A model generated the notes under the pieces. The model was not told where the DNA came from. It saw only the letters and a program-made list of their open reading frames with translations, and did not search any database. Below are positions 32,662 to 39,906 of a DNA stretch of 45,042 nucleotides, piece after piece. Made by a program: the position numbers and the translations under genes. Positions within the stretch are counted from its first letter, which is position 1, and each line of letters opens with the position of its first letter. Source of the stretch: Methanocellales archaeon (GTDB lineage: Archaea; Halobacteriota; UBA148); assembly GCA_030019435.1 (NCBI GenBank), contig JASEEV010000011.1, positions 1-45,042 on the forward strand. Direction: 5' to 3'.

Positions 32662-33476
32662 GGAATGGACTTAAAACATGGAAGAAGAATTTGAACATCT
32701 GCATTCCACTTATATTGAACATGATAGTGGTTGGAACTATCGGACTTATCATGGTAATCGGGATGGTGTTGACTGCACTGGCGCCGATAATGCCGCATCT
32801 ACAAGCATCTGACATGACGCCCGAATTGATCCTTGCTCAAACGATGCCAATGATGGGCATGATTGCGCTAGCGTTCCTCGTTTTTGTGATCCTGGCGGGA
32901 TTGATTGGAGCGTTCTTTGGCGCCGGAGCCATCGGAATGGCCAAAAAAGCGATGGAAAGCGGACGTGCAACCCTGTCGGACATGATGGAACATGGAAAAA
33001 GGAGTTTCATCAGCATATTCTTCGCTGACATAATCGTTGGTCTGATGTTGCTTGCAGGAATGGTCTTTCTTGTCCCAAGTCTTTTGTCCATATCTGATAT
33101 ATCAGCAATCCCAAAATTGCTCATAGGAGCGTTGATGTTCATGCTGTACGCTATCATCTTAAGCATCATTTTTGCGGTAGTGAGATATGCCATCGTCGTA
33201 GACGGAATTGGTGCAATCAAGGGCGTCAAAAGAGGTGCAAGGTTCTTCTTGGATCACAAGCTTGACGTGTTCCTGGTCTGGCTCATCATAGTTGCCATTT
33301 CAGCAGGTCTTTCCATGATCTCCATGATAATGGAATATGTGCCATACGTAGGCACAGTATGGCCAGTGGTCAACTTCGCAGTCTCCATCGTGGTGATAGC
33401 ACCATTGTCCATCATATGGTGGACTGGACTATATATGAGTAGAGCTGAAAAGGCTACAATAGCCCTTTCTCGTTAA
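32637..33476 (+). CDS. Polytopic membrane protein ending the CBS operon
   Basis: A 279-residue membrane protein with about six hydrophobic segments (near 20-45, 72-97, 122-145, 157-182, 210-230, 240-265). It starts with an amphipathic GTLLRNGLKTWKKNL and ends in IIWWTGLYMSRAEKATIALSR. The layout resembles the archaeal DUF4013/DUF7847 type related to glycerophosphodiesterase membrane domains; no catalytic motif is visible. Its start lies 25 bases inside CBS gene 5, so expression is coupled to it. It might be the transporter, channel or membrane target that the CBS proteins control (inference). Confidence 0.72.
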   Translation: MQDVGTLLRNGLKTWKKNLNICIPLILNMIVVGTIGLIMVIGMVLTALAPIMPHLQASDMTPELILAQTMPMMGMIALAFLVFVILAGLIGAFFGAGAIGMAKKAMESGRATLSDMMEHGKRSFISIFFADIIVGLMLLAGMVFLVPSLLSISDISAIPKLLIGALMFMLYAIILSIIFAVVRYAIVVDGIGAIKGVKRGARFFLDHKLDVFLVWLIIVAISAGLSMISMIMEYVPYVGTVWPVVNFAVSIVVIAPLSIIWWTGLYMSRAEKATIALSR

Positions 33477-33500
33477 CCAGATGAGATTGGATATGTTTGG
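33476..33500 (+). repeat. Interspersed direct repeat, copy 1 (divergent)
   Basis: ACCAGATGAGATTGGATATG, next to the stop of the membrane-protein gene, aligns with three further copies at 34024, 34822 and 35642 (consensus ACCCAGATGAGATTTGGTGT then GCTTCA). The preceding CGTTAA also resembles the CGTAA before copy 4. Confidence 0.5.
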
Positions 33501-33571
33501 ATTCTCGGTTTTATATCTCTTCACATCGAGGTAATGCTTATTTATCTCCTTGCTGAACTACTCACGATAAG

Positions 33572-33791
33572 ATGCCTTATAAGTTAGAATTTACAGACCA
33601 CTTCGTAAGTCAATTCGAAAAACTTGGGAAAGAGCATCAAAAACGAATTTACAGGAAAATCCAAGAATTGAAGGAAAATCCATACAGGGAAAGTCATTTT
33701 AATCGATGTGGATTTGAGAAAGAAAGTTTACAAAAAAGATATTTCAAGGATCATAAGCCAAATCTCTGAGCGAACATCTTCTCGGAGATAG
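33572..33791 (+). pseudogene. RelE/ParE-family toxin gene, internally deleted and frameshifted
   Basis: The first 40 codons are a good RelE/ParE-type start: YKLEFTDHFVSQFEKLGKEH and RIYRKIQELKENPYRE. The open frame then loses similarity and stops at 33769. In another frame, from about 33690, GKVILIDVDLRKKVYKKDIS gives the usual last strand and VYKK tail, ending with a stop at 33791. The central catalytic part (about 25 residues, normally with the DYR-type strand) is missing. This is an inactivated mRNA interferase. The antitoxin gene lies on the opposite strand, overlapping its 3' end, which is not the native arrangement. Confidence 0.7.
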
Positions 33792-33936
33792 TTTTGCCTT
33801 TTCTGGCTTGATCGATGGACTCCAAGATCCTCTTCGCCACCTTTGGGTCGCTGAGGATTTCCAGAGTTTCTTTCATATCCTCATATTCCTCTCTTGGAAT
33901 CGTGATCATGTCTTTTTCGGTTCTTGCTATTGCCAT
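33751..33936 (-). CDS. Small antitoxin-like protein
   Basis: A 61-residue protein: AIARTEKDMITIPREEYEDM KETLEILSDPKVAKRILESI then a charged tail GKTISEKMFAQRFGL. The pattern (short beta start with ITIPxEEYexm, helix with LxxLxDPxxxxxIxES, KTIS-E) is that of Phd/RelB-like antitoxins that partner RelE toxins. The start ATG 33936 is preceded by TTATTATAAATAG, a TATA box at leaderless distance. The only nearby toxin is the broken convergent frame it overlaps, so the antitoxin may be an orphan kept for immunity. Confidence 0.7.
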   Translation of the reverse strand: MAIARTEKDMITIPREEYEDMKETLEILSDPKVAKRILESIDQARKGKTISEKMFAQRFGL

Positions 33937-34023
33937 ATAAGAACACTTTGGAAGTCTATTTATAATAAAATTATCTGTCAACTCAATAGTAAAAAGTAAA
34001 AATACTTTTCCAATCCCATTTCG

Positions 34024-34048
34024 CCCAGATGAGGTTTGGTGTGCTTCA
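34024..34048 (+). repeat. Interspersed direct repeat, copy 2
   Basis: CCCAGATGAGGTTTGGTGTG followed by CTTCA, in the gap between the antitoxin gene and vapC. Same orientation as the other copies. Confidence 0.6.
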
Positions 34049-34077
34049 CGTGGTGAAAGACGCGATTGATGCACATT

Positions 34078-34467
34078 TTACCATTTTTCCACAGATAATC
34101 CCTTCACCCACTCGAAGTGCTCGTCTCTAGATACCAAGGTGCACGCATTGTTCAGCGCAATCCCGGCTATGATGGAATCTCTGATATCTATCGTCTCTCC
34201 TTTGTTTAAGAGATGGGCATATATTTCTCCTGCCTTTTCTGCACCGTCTTCGTCCAGACTCAATACATCAAACCTCGACAATAGACTTTTCACTTCCTTC
34301 AAGTCGTGTCTTTTCTTTTTTAGAACATAAGAGCCGACATAGAGCTCGAAGGCATTCATGCTCGTTGTGGCATTCCTTCCTTCTCTATCTAACTCCTCTG
34401 CCTTTTTCCTTACCCCTGGATCGCCCTTTAGTACCGCTATGAGGAAATCCGTATCCACACACCTCAT
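34078..34467 (-). CDS. vapC: VapC-type PIN-domain ribonuclease toxin
   Basis: PIN-domain nuclease of 129 residues. The acidic residues are in place: RCVDTDFLIAVL (Asp5), NAFELYVGSY (Glu), IDIRDSIIAGIAL (Asp) and TLVSRDEHFE (Asp), so it should be active on RNA. It overlaps the upstream vapB gene by four bases (ATGA), the classic order antitoxin then toxin. Part of the accessory island with repeats on both sides. Confidence 0.9.
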   Translation of the reverse strand: MRCVDTDFLIAVLKGDPGVRKKAEELDREGRNATTSMNAFELYVGSYVLKKKRHDLKEVKSLLSRFDVLSLDEDGAEKAGEIYAHLLNKGETIDIRDSIIAGIALNNACTLVSRDEHFEWVKGLSVEKW

Positions 34468-34706
34468 TCTACTGCCTCTCTCAGCGTTTCATCGGCTTTT
34501 TTCCAGGCTTTTGGTAGAATTTCTGTGAACACTTTTTCCTCTTCTTTGGACATCTTCCATGAGCCGAAGCAGTCCATTATTTTTCCTCTCTTGCCCAGCC
34601 TTAGCATCAGCTCCGAAAAACTCTCATCCTTGCGTTTCTCTCGAGCTAGGGCTTTATATGCTTCCTCTGTTATCGTGATCGTTTTTGTCGCCACGAACAT
34701 CACCAT
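34464..34706 (-). CDS. vapB: VapB-type antitoxin
   Basis: About 80 residues: FVATKTITITEEAYKALARE is a ribbon-helix-helix-like DNA-binding start of the DUF217/VapB antitoxins, SFSELMLRLGKRG follows, and the C-terminus (EVFTEILPKAWKKADETL-like) should bind the toxin. ATG 34706 is preferred because CTTATATGG (about 34727-34735) lies some 25 bases upstream as TATA box; ATG 34700 and 34730 are alternatives. Likely autorepressor of the vapBC pair. Confidence 0.85.
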   Translation of the reverse strand: MVMFVATKTITITEEAYKALAREKRKDESFSELMLRLGKRGKIMDCFGSWKMSKEEEKVFTEILPKAWKKADETLREAVE

Positions 34707-34821
34707 ACGTTTATGTTTATGTTTAACCATATAAGGTTGACGATATACGGATTGATCATGCTAAGGACACACACAAATACGATCCATGGGGAGCGATGGT
34801 CAGATGAGGATAATATAGCTC

Positions 34822-34845
34822 ACCCAGATGAGATTTGATGTGCTT
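34822..34845 (+). repeat. Interspersed direct repeat, copy 3
   Basis: ACCCAGATGAGATTTGATGT followed by GCTT, between the vapB promoter and the end of the CPBP gene. A partial echo, CAGATGAGGAT, lies just before it at 34801. The rest of this 160-base gap holds no other readable feature. Confidence 0.6.
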
Positions 34846-34890
34846 TATTGCCAATGCGTCTATCCCATTGCAATTTGTTCCACTATTAAT

Positions 34891-35535
34891 TCACGAAACC
34901 ATGACAAAACCTATTAGATTATTTGTAAAATGAGCAATCATCCCAGGCAGTAGATTTCTAAAACGATAAAATAGAACTCCATACAAAAATCCGCTGATGA
35001 ATTTTGCTAAGAATCTTTTAGTAACAAGTGTTAATCCAATAGAAATGGTTCCAATATGAAGACTCGCAAATGCTAATGAGCTCAATAATAATGCTAAAAC
35101 ACCAGATTTCGTCTTGATCTCTATATATCTAAATACAAATCCTCTAAATAGAATCTCCTCGATTATCGGAGCGGCTACTAGAACGGCTATAAATTCGTAA
35201 AAGACATCACTACTTCTTCCCATTGTTTGTGATAAAAACAACTGGGCTCTGACTGAGACGATACCAACCAAGACCCCAATCGCTATAAAACAGACTAATG
35301 TATTGAATTTTTCAACCTTTTTCAAACCCATTTCTTGATTTGAGTAATGAAGGAATTTTTTGTTCGCATAATATGCCAAAAATAAAGCAATTAACAGAGC
35401 AGTTGATAAGGTTGCAAAATAAGAATTCGTTAAACGAACTACTACAACGATCGTCAGACATATCAAGAGAAAAGGGATTGCTGCAATAACTCCTCCTTTA
35501 ATTCCATCAATCATCTCTTGTTTTAAAGTTTTCAT
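34891..35535 (-). CDS. CPBP-family intramembrane metallo/glutamic protease
   Basis: Membrane protease of the CAAX-processing and bacteriocin-processing (Abi/CPBP) family, 214 residues with about six spans. Motif 1 is EEILFRGFVFRYIE (EExxxR), motif 2 LAFASLHIG (FxxxH) and a late IAHFTNNLIGF contains the HxxxN-type third motif. Substrates are not known; in accessory regions these proteins are often linked to immunity or peptide processing. The start is ATG 35535 (TTG 35550 possible). Composition is AT-richer than neighbouring core genes, suggesting transfer. Confidence 0.85.
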   Translation of the reverse strand: MKTLKQEMIDGIKGGVIAAIPFLLICLTIVVVVRLTNSYFATLSTALLIALFLAYYANKKFLHYSNQEMGLKKVEKFNTLVCFIAIGVLVGIVSVRAQLFLSQTMGRSSDVFYEFIAVLVAAPIIEEILFRGFVFRYIEIKTKSGVLALLLSSLAFASLHIGTISIGLTLVTKRFLAKFISGFLYGVLFYRFRNLLPGMIAHFTNNLIGFVMVS

Positions 35536-35641
35536 TCTTTCATCTCGCAAAAATATGCTTCCATTACAGTAGAATGCAAAGTAAAATTAATTTAATCAAG
35601 AATTTGGATTTTGACGTTTGATTCCAAGTTCCCCACTCGTA

Positions 35642-35666
35642 ACCAGATAAGATTTGGTGTGCTTCA
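35642..35666 (+). repeat. Interspersed direct repeat, copy 4
   Basis: ACCAGATAAGATTTGGTGTG followed by CTTCA, in the gap upstream of the CPBP gene. Twenty-three bases further on starts CAACCAAGTCGATGATT, a different repeat seen again at 36808. Confidence 0.6.
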
Positions 35667-35689
35667 GTACTCCCGAAGGTCAAATTCTA

Positions 35690-35706
35690 CAACCAAGTCG
35701 ATGATT
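35690..35706 (+). repeat. 17-bp direct repeat, left copy
   Basis: CAACCAAGTCGATGATT recurs exactly at 36808-36824, 1118 bases away, flanking the zinc-ribbon and HEPN-like genes. Confidence 0.6.
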
Positions 35707-35745
35707 AGTAGTGGATCGCAAGGTAGGCTCCTGTATATTCCATGT

Positions 35746-35907
35746 CTATAAGTCTCTTATATAGCCGCAATTATTGCAAAATAAAGATTTACTCCTCGAC
35801 TCTTCTACAGTACCGCTTGCTGCTGCGGATCCAGATGCTACTGCACAAGAAGAGTATGAATTAACCTCTTCCAACTCGGACCCGCATATGGGGCATATCT
35901 CTGGCAT
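35746..35907 (-). CDS. Small zinc-ribbon protein (53 aa)
   Basis: Start ATG at 35907 with a strong ribosome site GGAGGTG five bases upstream. The protein begins MPEICPICGSELEEVNSYSS and ends SLFCNNCGYIRDL: CPxCG at the start and CxxCG at the end form one treble-clef-like zinc ribbon, with a Ser/Ala-rich loop between. It starts nine bases after the stop of the HEPN-like gene, so the two are probably one operon. No known family; possibly a regulator or partner of the upstream protein. Confidence 0.65.
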   Translation of the reverse strand: MPEICPICGSELEEVNSYSSCAVASGSAAASGTVEESRSKSLFCNNCGYIRDL

Positions 35908-35916
35908 GTGCACCTC

Positions 35917-36723
35917 CTAGTAGCGTATTCCTATTTTCTGTTGATTGCGAAAATAATCAAATTCTTGGATTAATAATTCATGTAGATTATTTAATAAGGT
36001 TTCTACATTTTCTATGTCCTGCTTTATTTTAAAGTCAGTTAGCCTCCACTCTGTTGTCTTAGATTTATTAACCCAAAGCATATTTTTTATTATTTTAAGA
36101 GGGATCGCGTACCCACTACCTCTGGGCACTAATTTATGTAGTCCTCGAGCAAAATGTGTGATGTTGTTACGTAAAATAATGACATCTTCTCTTAGTTTTT
36201 CGATCTGCTTGTGAAGGCTCTCTCCTTTTTGTCCAATTTGATTGAGATATTCCCCCAACTCTTTTTCGCTGCCATAAATTCTCCCATTCTCTGCTCTCTT
36301 AACGTTTCCTCTTTTTTCCATGAGAAAAACAAGTCCCCACAAATGGTATATCTCGTTAAAAACTATGCCTAGATGCAAATAGCATAGTTCAAAAGCCTCC
36401 CAGTGCCGGAAATAACGCTCCTTCTTATCTACTAATTTAGTCGAGTTCTCAAGTTGTGTGATCTGAAAATGAGTTCCAGCCAAATGACAAAAGAGAGTGT
36501 AGTGGGCCATACATAGCTCTTGGTAACATCTTTCAATTTCTTCGCTGTTTTCACCTGGTACATTAGAAAGATTTAATCCATACGGTACTAGCCTATCCTC
36601 TACGTCATCTCTCACCCCGATAAATTTACTCCAAAACACGCCATAGTTAGGAAAATGCTGAACGATCACAGGTCCATAGAGTTGTTCTATAACGTCTCGA
36701 GTATCACTTAAAAAATTCTTCAT
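35917..36723 (-). CDS. HEPN-like protein of unknown function
   Basis: A 268-residue, mostly alpha-helical soluble protein. No whole-length family is recognised. The segment VIILRNNITHFARGL holds RNNITH (Arg185-His190), fitting the Rx4-6H pattern of HEPN ribonucleases, where RN and H form the active site. It is preceded by a long helix (GESLHKQIEKLREDV) and followed by a helical tail (ENVETLLNNLHELLIQEFDY). A HEPN-type RNA-cutting toxin or defence protein is a reasonable reading, weaker than for the VapC genes. Base composition is AT-rich. The 17-bp repeats flank it and the small zinc-ribbon gene. Confidence 0.55.
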   Translation of the reverse strand: MKNFLSDTRDVIEQLYGPVIVQHFPNYGVFWSKFIGVRDDVEDRLVPYGLNLSNVPGENSEEIERCYQELCMAHYTLFCHLAGTHFQITQLENSTKLVDKKERYFRHWEAFELCYLHLGIVFNEIYHLWGLVFLMEKRGNVKRAENGRIYGSEKELGEYLNQIGQKGESLHKQIEKLREDVIILRNNITHFARGLHKLVPRGSGYAIPLKIIKNMLWVNKSKTTEWRLTDFKIKQDIENVETLLNNLHELLIQEFDYFRNQQKIGIRY

Positions 36724-36807
36724 TTTTCACCCCAACTATGATAAGACGGTTCTGTTAACTTATCGGGGCTTTGAGGATAAAAAAACTATGGTGTTAACAG
36801 TATCTAT

Positions 36808-36824
36808 CAACCAAGTCGATGATT
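36808..36824 (+). repeat. 17-bp direct repeat, right copy
   Basis: Second exact copy of CAACCAAGTCGATGATT, in the 190-base gap between the HEPN-like gene and the broken gene. TCTA also precedes both copies within one base. Nothing else readable lies in this gap apart from an A/T-rich stretch. Confidence 0.6.
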
Positions 36825-36916
36825 GGATAGTAAGACAAGTTTAGCTTTAGTGCTAGTAGGAATCTTTTTAGGGAGTTCGCATAGAAGGTAGTTAGGCGAC
36901 ATTGCTAGGAGATAAA

Positions 36917-37422
36917 ATGTCTCGCCCAGAACTCGAACAATTAGAGTCGGAATTGTGGAAACATTTTGGTGCTATTAACGAAGCACAAAGAAGTATCAAG
37001 CAAAAGCTAAGTCAATATGCAGATGGCAAGAACCTTAAGGGCGACGAACTTGTGGGTTGGCTTGGAGAGATTTATGGTAAGCTTATCCTAGATGGAACAT
37101 TAGTTTCAGATGATCTAGAGCACGACTAAGCGAAAGGTGGAACCGAACCAGTGCCATACCCAAAATTGAGGGCGACGATTGTCCCACCCACTTAATGTTT
37201 GTACACCTTAACGATGACTACTCCGTTGATAGAATATGGCTGTATCCGTGGGAAGATTTACGAAAATCTGGTCGGTTCAAGAAACACATTGTTCGTGGGA
37301 GTCAAAGGTCGTTCATCTTTCGAGTAAGTCCTAAATCTGATGAAAAGCATCTCATTTATAGGAGGGCAAAACTTTTTAATGTAAGAAATATTAGTAATAG
37401 TAAAGAAAAGATTTGGAGGTAA
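36917..37422 (+). pseudogene. Broken gene of unknown family (frameshift with probable deletion)
   Basis: Part 1 (36917-37129) begins after AGGAGATAAA and reads MSRPELEQLESELWKHFGAI then LKGDELVGWLGEIYGKLILD, stopping after DDLEHD. Part 2, in another frame from about 37118 to 37422, reads RWNRTSAIPKIEGDDCPTHL, then FVHLNDDYSVDRIWLYPWED and GRFKKHIVRGSQRSFIFRVS. The two halves look like one compact protein of about 170 residues whose middle has lost roughly 15-20 residues and the frame. I recall no functional name for it; the mix of a helical start and a beta-rich end with conserved Asp/Glu/Lys could be nuclease-like, but that is only a guess. Confidence 0.6.
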
Positions 37423-37426
37423 AGCA

Positions 37427-37663
37427 ATGGCTGAGTTATCGACCCTATCTGCCAAGCACCAGGTCACGCTGCCCAAGCACGTGAGAGAGGATATTAAGGC
37501 GAAAGCAGGAGACAAAATCGCATTCGTAAAAACAGATGATAAGTGGGCCATCCTAAAAATACCGAGTAATCCAGTGGAAGCACTGAGACATCTTGGACGA
37601 AAGGCAGGGCTAAAAGGCACACCAAAAGAAATCCATGAGGAGATGGAAAGTTGGGAAGAATAG
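37427..37663 (+). CDS. vapB: AbrB/MazE-type antitoxin (VapB family)
   Basis: A 78-residue protein with a swapped-hairpin AbrB DNA-binding domain: LSTLSAKHQVTLPKHVREDI KAKAGDKIAFVKTDDKWAIL. The C-terminal helix region (PVEALRHLGRKAGLKGTPKE) should wrap the toxin. The start follows GGAGGTAAAGCA. Its stop lies inside the first codons of the PIN-domain gene (13-base overlap), so the pair is translationally coupled. Confidence 0.88.
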   Translation: MAELSTLSAKHQVTLPKHVREDIKAKAGDKIAFVKTDDKWAILKIPSNPVEALRHLGRKAGLKGTPKEIHEEMESWEE

Positions 37664-38100
37664 GGCTGGATGCCAACGTCTTCCTAAGCGTCCTCCTTCC
37701 AGAGGCGACGAAGACCGACAGAGAGAACGTGGAAGGGTCGGAGCGAATACTGAATGCCCTAGCCCAGGGAGATCATATAGGGATCACCAGCTCCATGGTC
37801 TTCGCCGAGATAGCCTGGGCGTTCCTCAGAGAAGATAAAGCTACGGAGGAGATGGAGGGAGCCAAATACGTGCTGGAGTCGATGAGCAATCTAGAGATCA
37901 TCCCTGTGAGCAACGATATTGCATGGGGAGCCGGTAAGAGAAGGCGGAAATATCATAAAAGAGGTCAGATCTCCTACCAAGACGCCATATATCTCACGGC
38001 TTGCGTGCTAGAAAAGGTGGACGTATTGTACACCTCAGATCCAGATTTGCTCGATATAGAAAAGCCTGAGACCACAATTAAGCAACCCAAGGATTTTTAA
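37651..38100 (+). CDS. vapC: VapC-type PIN-domain toxin, TTG start
   Basis: PIN-domain ribonuclease of 149 residues. Acidic residues are seen in IGLDANVFLSVLLPE (Asp), MVFAEIAWAFL (Glu), SYQDAIYLTACVLE (Asp) and LYTSDPDLLDI (Asp). The start codon is TTG at 37651 within the end of the antitoxin gene. The second, complete VapBC pair of this island, on the opposite strand to the first and with an AbrB-type rather than a ribbon-helix-helix-type antitoxin. Confidence 0.9.
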   Translation: MGRIGLDANVFLSVLLPEATKTDRENVEGSERILNALAQGDHIGITSSMVFAEIAWAFLREDKATEEMEGAKYVLESMSNLEIIPVSNDIAWGAGKRRRKYHKRGQISYQDAIYLTACVLEKVDVLYTSDPDLLDIEKPETTIKQPKDF

Positions 38101-38204
38101 TCGATAACTCGTGCAACCACTTTATCGCCATTATTCTCATCTTTCTTAAATATACATTGCCAAAATGCCCGCTATCAACGATGAGGGGCCAGTCTCTGAT
38201 ACCT

Positions 38205-39347
38205 TTACTTTAAAAAGGCTCTAATCCTATCCAGCGCCTCTTTTATTTCTCTTCGGGAGACGGCATAGGAGCATCTAACAAATCCTTCTCCAGAGGCTCC
38301 AAACACATCTCCTGGTACAACTGCCACTTTTTGTTCCTTTAGCAAAGTTTCTGCGAACGCCTCTGAACTCATGCCCGTACCCTTTATACATGGAAAAGCA
38401 TAGAATGCGCCTTTAGGCTCAAAGCAATCTAAGCCAAGCTCGTTCAGTCCCTTGACGATCAGCCTTCTTCTCCTATCATACTCTCTCACCATAGCAAGCA
38501 TCTCATCCCTGCCATTTCTTAACGCCTCTATAGCTGCCGTCTGTGCCGTGATCGGAGCGCAGAGCATCGTGTACTGATGGACTTTCAGCATTGCAGCTAT
38601 GATCTCGGGCGTGGAAGCTGCATAACCAAGTCTCCATCCTGTCATCGCATATGCCTTAGAGAAACCGTTGAGCAAGATCGTTTTGTCATACATTCCATTC
38701 AGAGAAGAAAAGCAAGTATGCGTCCCATCGTACGTGAGCTTATCATACACCTCATCAGATATCACGAGCAGATCTCTCTCCACAACAACATCAGCTATTC
38801 CTTCCAGATCTTTTTTTCCCATGATTGCGCCAGTTGGATTGTTTGGATAGGATAGCATGACCGCCTTTGTCTTTTTCGTGATCTTCTCCTCTATCTGCTC
38901 TGGGGTGACCTTAAAATCATTGGACATGTTTGTCGCCACTACTATGGGTTTGCCCCCAGCAAAGATCACACAGGGTTTGTATGAGACATAGCATGGCTCC
39001 ACAATGATGACCTCATCCCCTGGATTTATCGTTGCGCGTATAGCAAGATCTAAGGCTTCGCTTACACCTGTGGTCACGAGAATTTGGTCCTCTGGACTGT
39101 ATTGTATTGCATAATCTGAAGCGATGCATCTAGATATTTCATTCCTCAGCTCAAGCAAGCCCCAATTGGATGTGTACGATGTGTACCCCTTTTCCAATGC
39201 ATAGATGCATGCCTCCCTGATGGGCCAAGGAGTAACAAAATCAGGCTCGCCTACGCCCAATGAAATGACATCATCCATCCCTATGACCATCTCGAAGTAT
39301 TTTCGAATCCCAGATGGTGGAATATGCTTTACCCTATCTGCGATCAT
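38205..39347 (-). CDS. PLP-dependent aminotransferase (class I/II, aspartate-type)
   Basis: Aminotransferase fold I enzyme of 380 residues. Seen: SLGVGEPDFVTPWPIREACI, YTSNWGLLELR, SYPNNPTGAIMGKKD, ISDEVYDKLTYDG and the lysine segment NGFSKAYAMTGWRLGYAAST; the final Arg is in GFVRCSYAVSRREI. Substrate (aspartate, aromatic amino acid, alanine) cannot be chosen by eye. The start overlaps the upstream Lrp-family regulator by four bases, so the regulator probably controls this enzyme in response to an amino acid. Confidence 0.92.
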   Translation of the reverse strand: MIADRVKHIPPSGIRKYFEMVIGMDDVISLGVGEPDFVTPWPIREACIYALEKGYTSYTSNWGLLELRNEISRCIASDYAIQYSPEDQILVTTGVSEALDLAIRATINPGDEVIIVEPCYVSYKPCVIFAGGKPIVVATNMSNDFKVTPEQIEEKITKKTKAVMLSYPNNPTGAIMGKKDLEGIADVVVERDLLVISDEVYDKLTYDGTHTCFSSLNGMYDKTILLNGFSKAYAMTGWRLGYAASTPEIIAAMLKVHQYTMLCAPITAQTAAIEALRNGRDEMLAMVREYDRRRRLIVKGLNELGLDCFEPKGAFYAFPCIKGTGMSSEAFAETLLKEQKVAVVPGDVFGASGEGFVRCSYAVSRREIKEALDRIRAFLK

Positions 39348-39823
39348 GGAGTTATCGCCAACCTCTTGGATTCCTCTTTTTCTAATAAAATATCGCCGTC
39401 TTGCTTGTATGTTTTGAGTATGAAATGAGTGACGGTGCTCTGCACCTGCTCTAATGGTGCCACCTTCTCAGCGATGAAGAATGCAACTTCCTTCATCGTC
39501 TTGCCCTTAACCAGCAAAGATAAATCGTGATCACCAGAGACCAGACGGACTGAAACGACCTCTGGGAATCTGGCAACGCGTTCTGCTATTGCGTCATAGC
39601 CAACTTCTCGCTCAGGAGTGACTTTCACCTCTATTATCGCATATACGCACTCTTCCCCAGCCTTATCCCAGTCGATCACGGTTTTGTATTTCCGGATGAT
39701 CCCTTTTTTCTCAGCTTCCTTGATCATTTTCCTGACTTGGGGCTCGGGGATTTTTGTTAGCGTAGCAATCTCGCTAGTACTTATTCTTGCATCATTTTCC
39801 AGTATTTCGAGTATTTCTTTCAT
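39344..39823 (-). CDS. Lrp/AsnC-family transcriptional regulator
   Basis: About 159 residues: N-terminal helix-turn-helix (KEILEILENDARISTSEIAT LTKIPEPQVRKMIKEAEKKG) and C-terminal RAM/AsnC ligand-binding domain (EECVYAIIEVKVTPEREVGY, VVSVRLVSGDHDLSLLVKGK). The start ATG 39823 has GGAGGTACC directly before it. It precedes and overlaps the aminotransferase. It diverges from pgk across an 83-base A/T-rich gap (ATAAATATTATTAT) that should hold both promoters and possibly its operator. Confidence 0.9.
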   Translation of the reverse strand: MKEILEILENDARISTSEIATLTKIPEPQVRKMIKEAEKKGIIRKYKTVIDWDKAGEECVYAIIEVKVTPEREVGYDAIAERVARFPEVVSVRLVSGDHDLSLLVKGKTMKEVAFFIAEKVAPLEQVQSTVTHFILKTYKQDGDILLEKEESKRLAITP

Positions 39824-39906
39824 GGTACCTCCACATAGGCGTTGAGGTATATTAACCTTAAGCGAATAAATATTATTATCTTGAGTGCTATCTAACATGT
39901 AGAGGG

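Noticed and set aside
33476-35666. CRISPR array
   Set aside because: The ~25-bp repeats are 550-820 bases apart with genes between them and no regular spacers; no cas genes.
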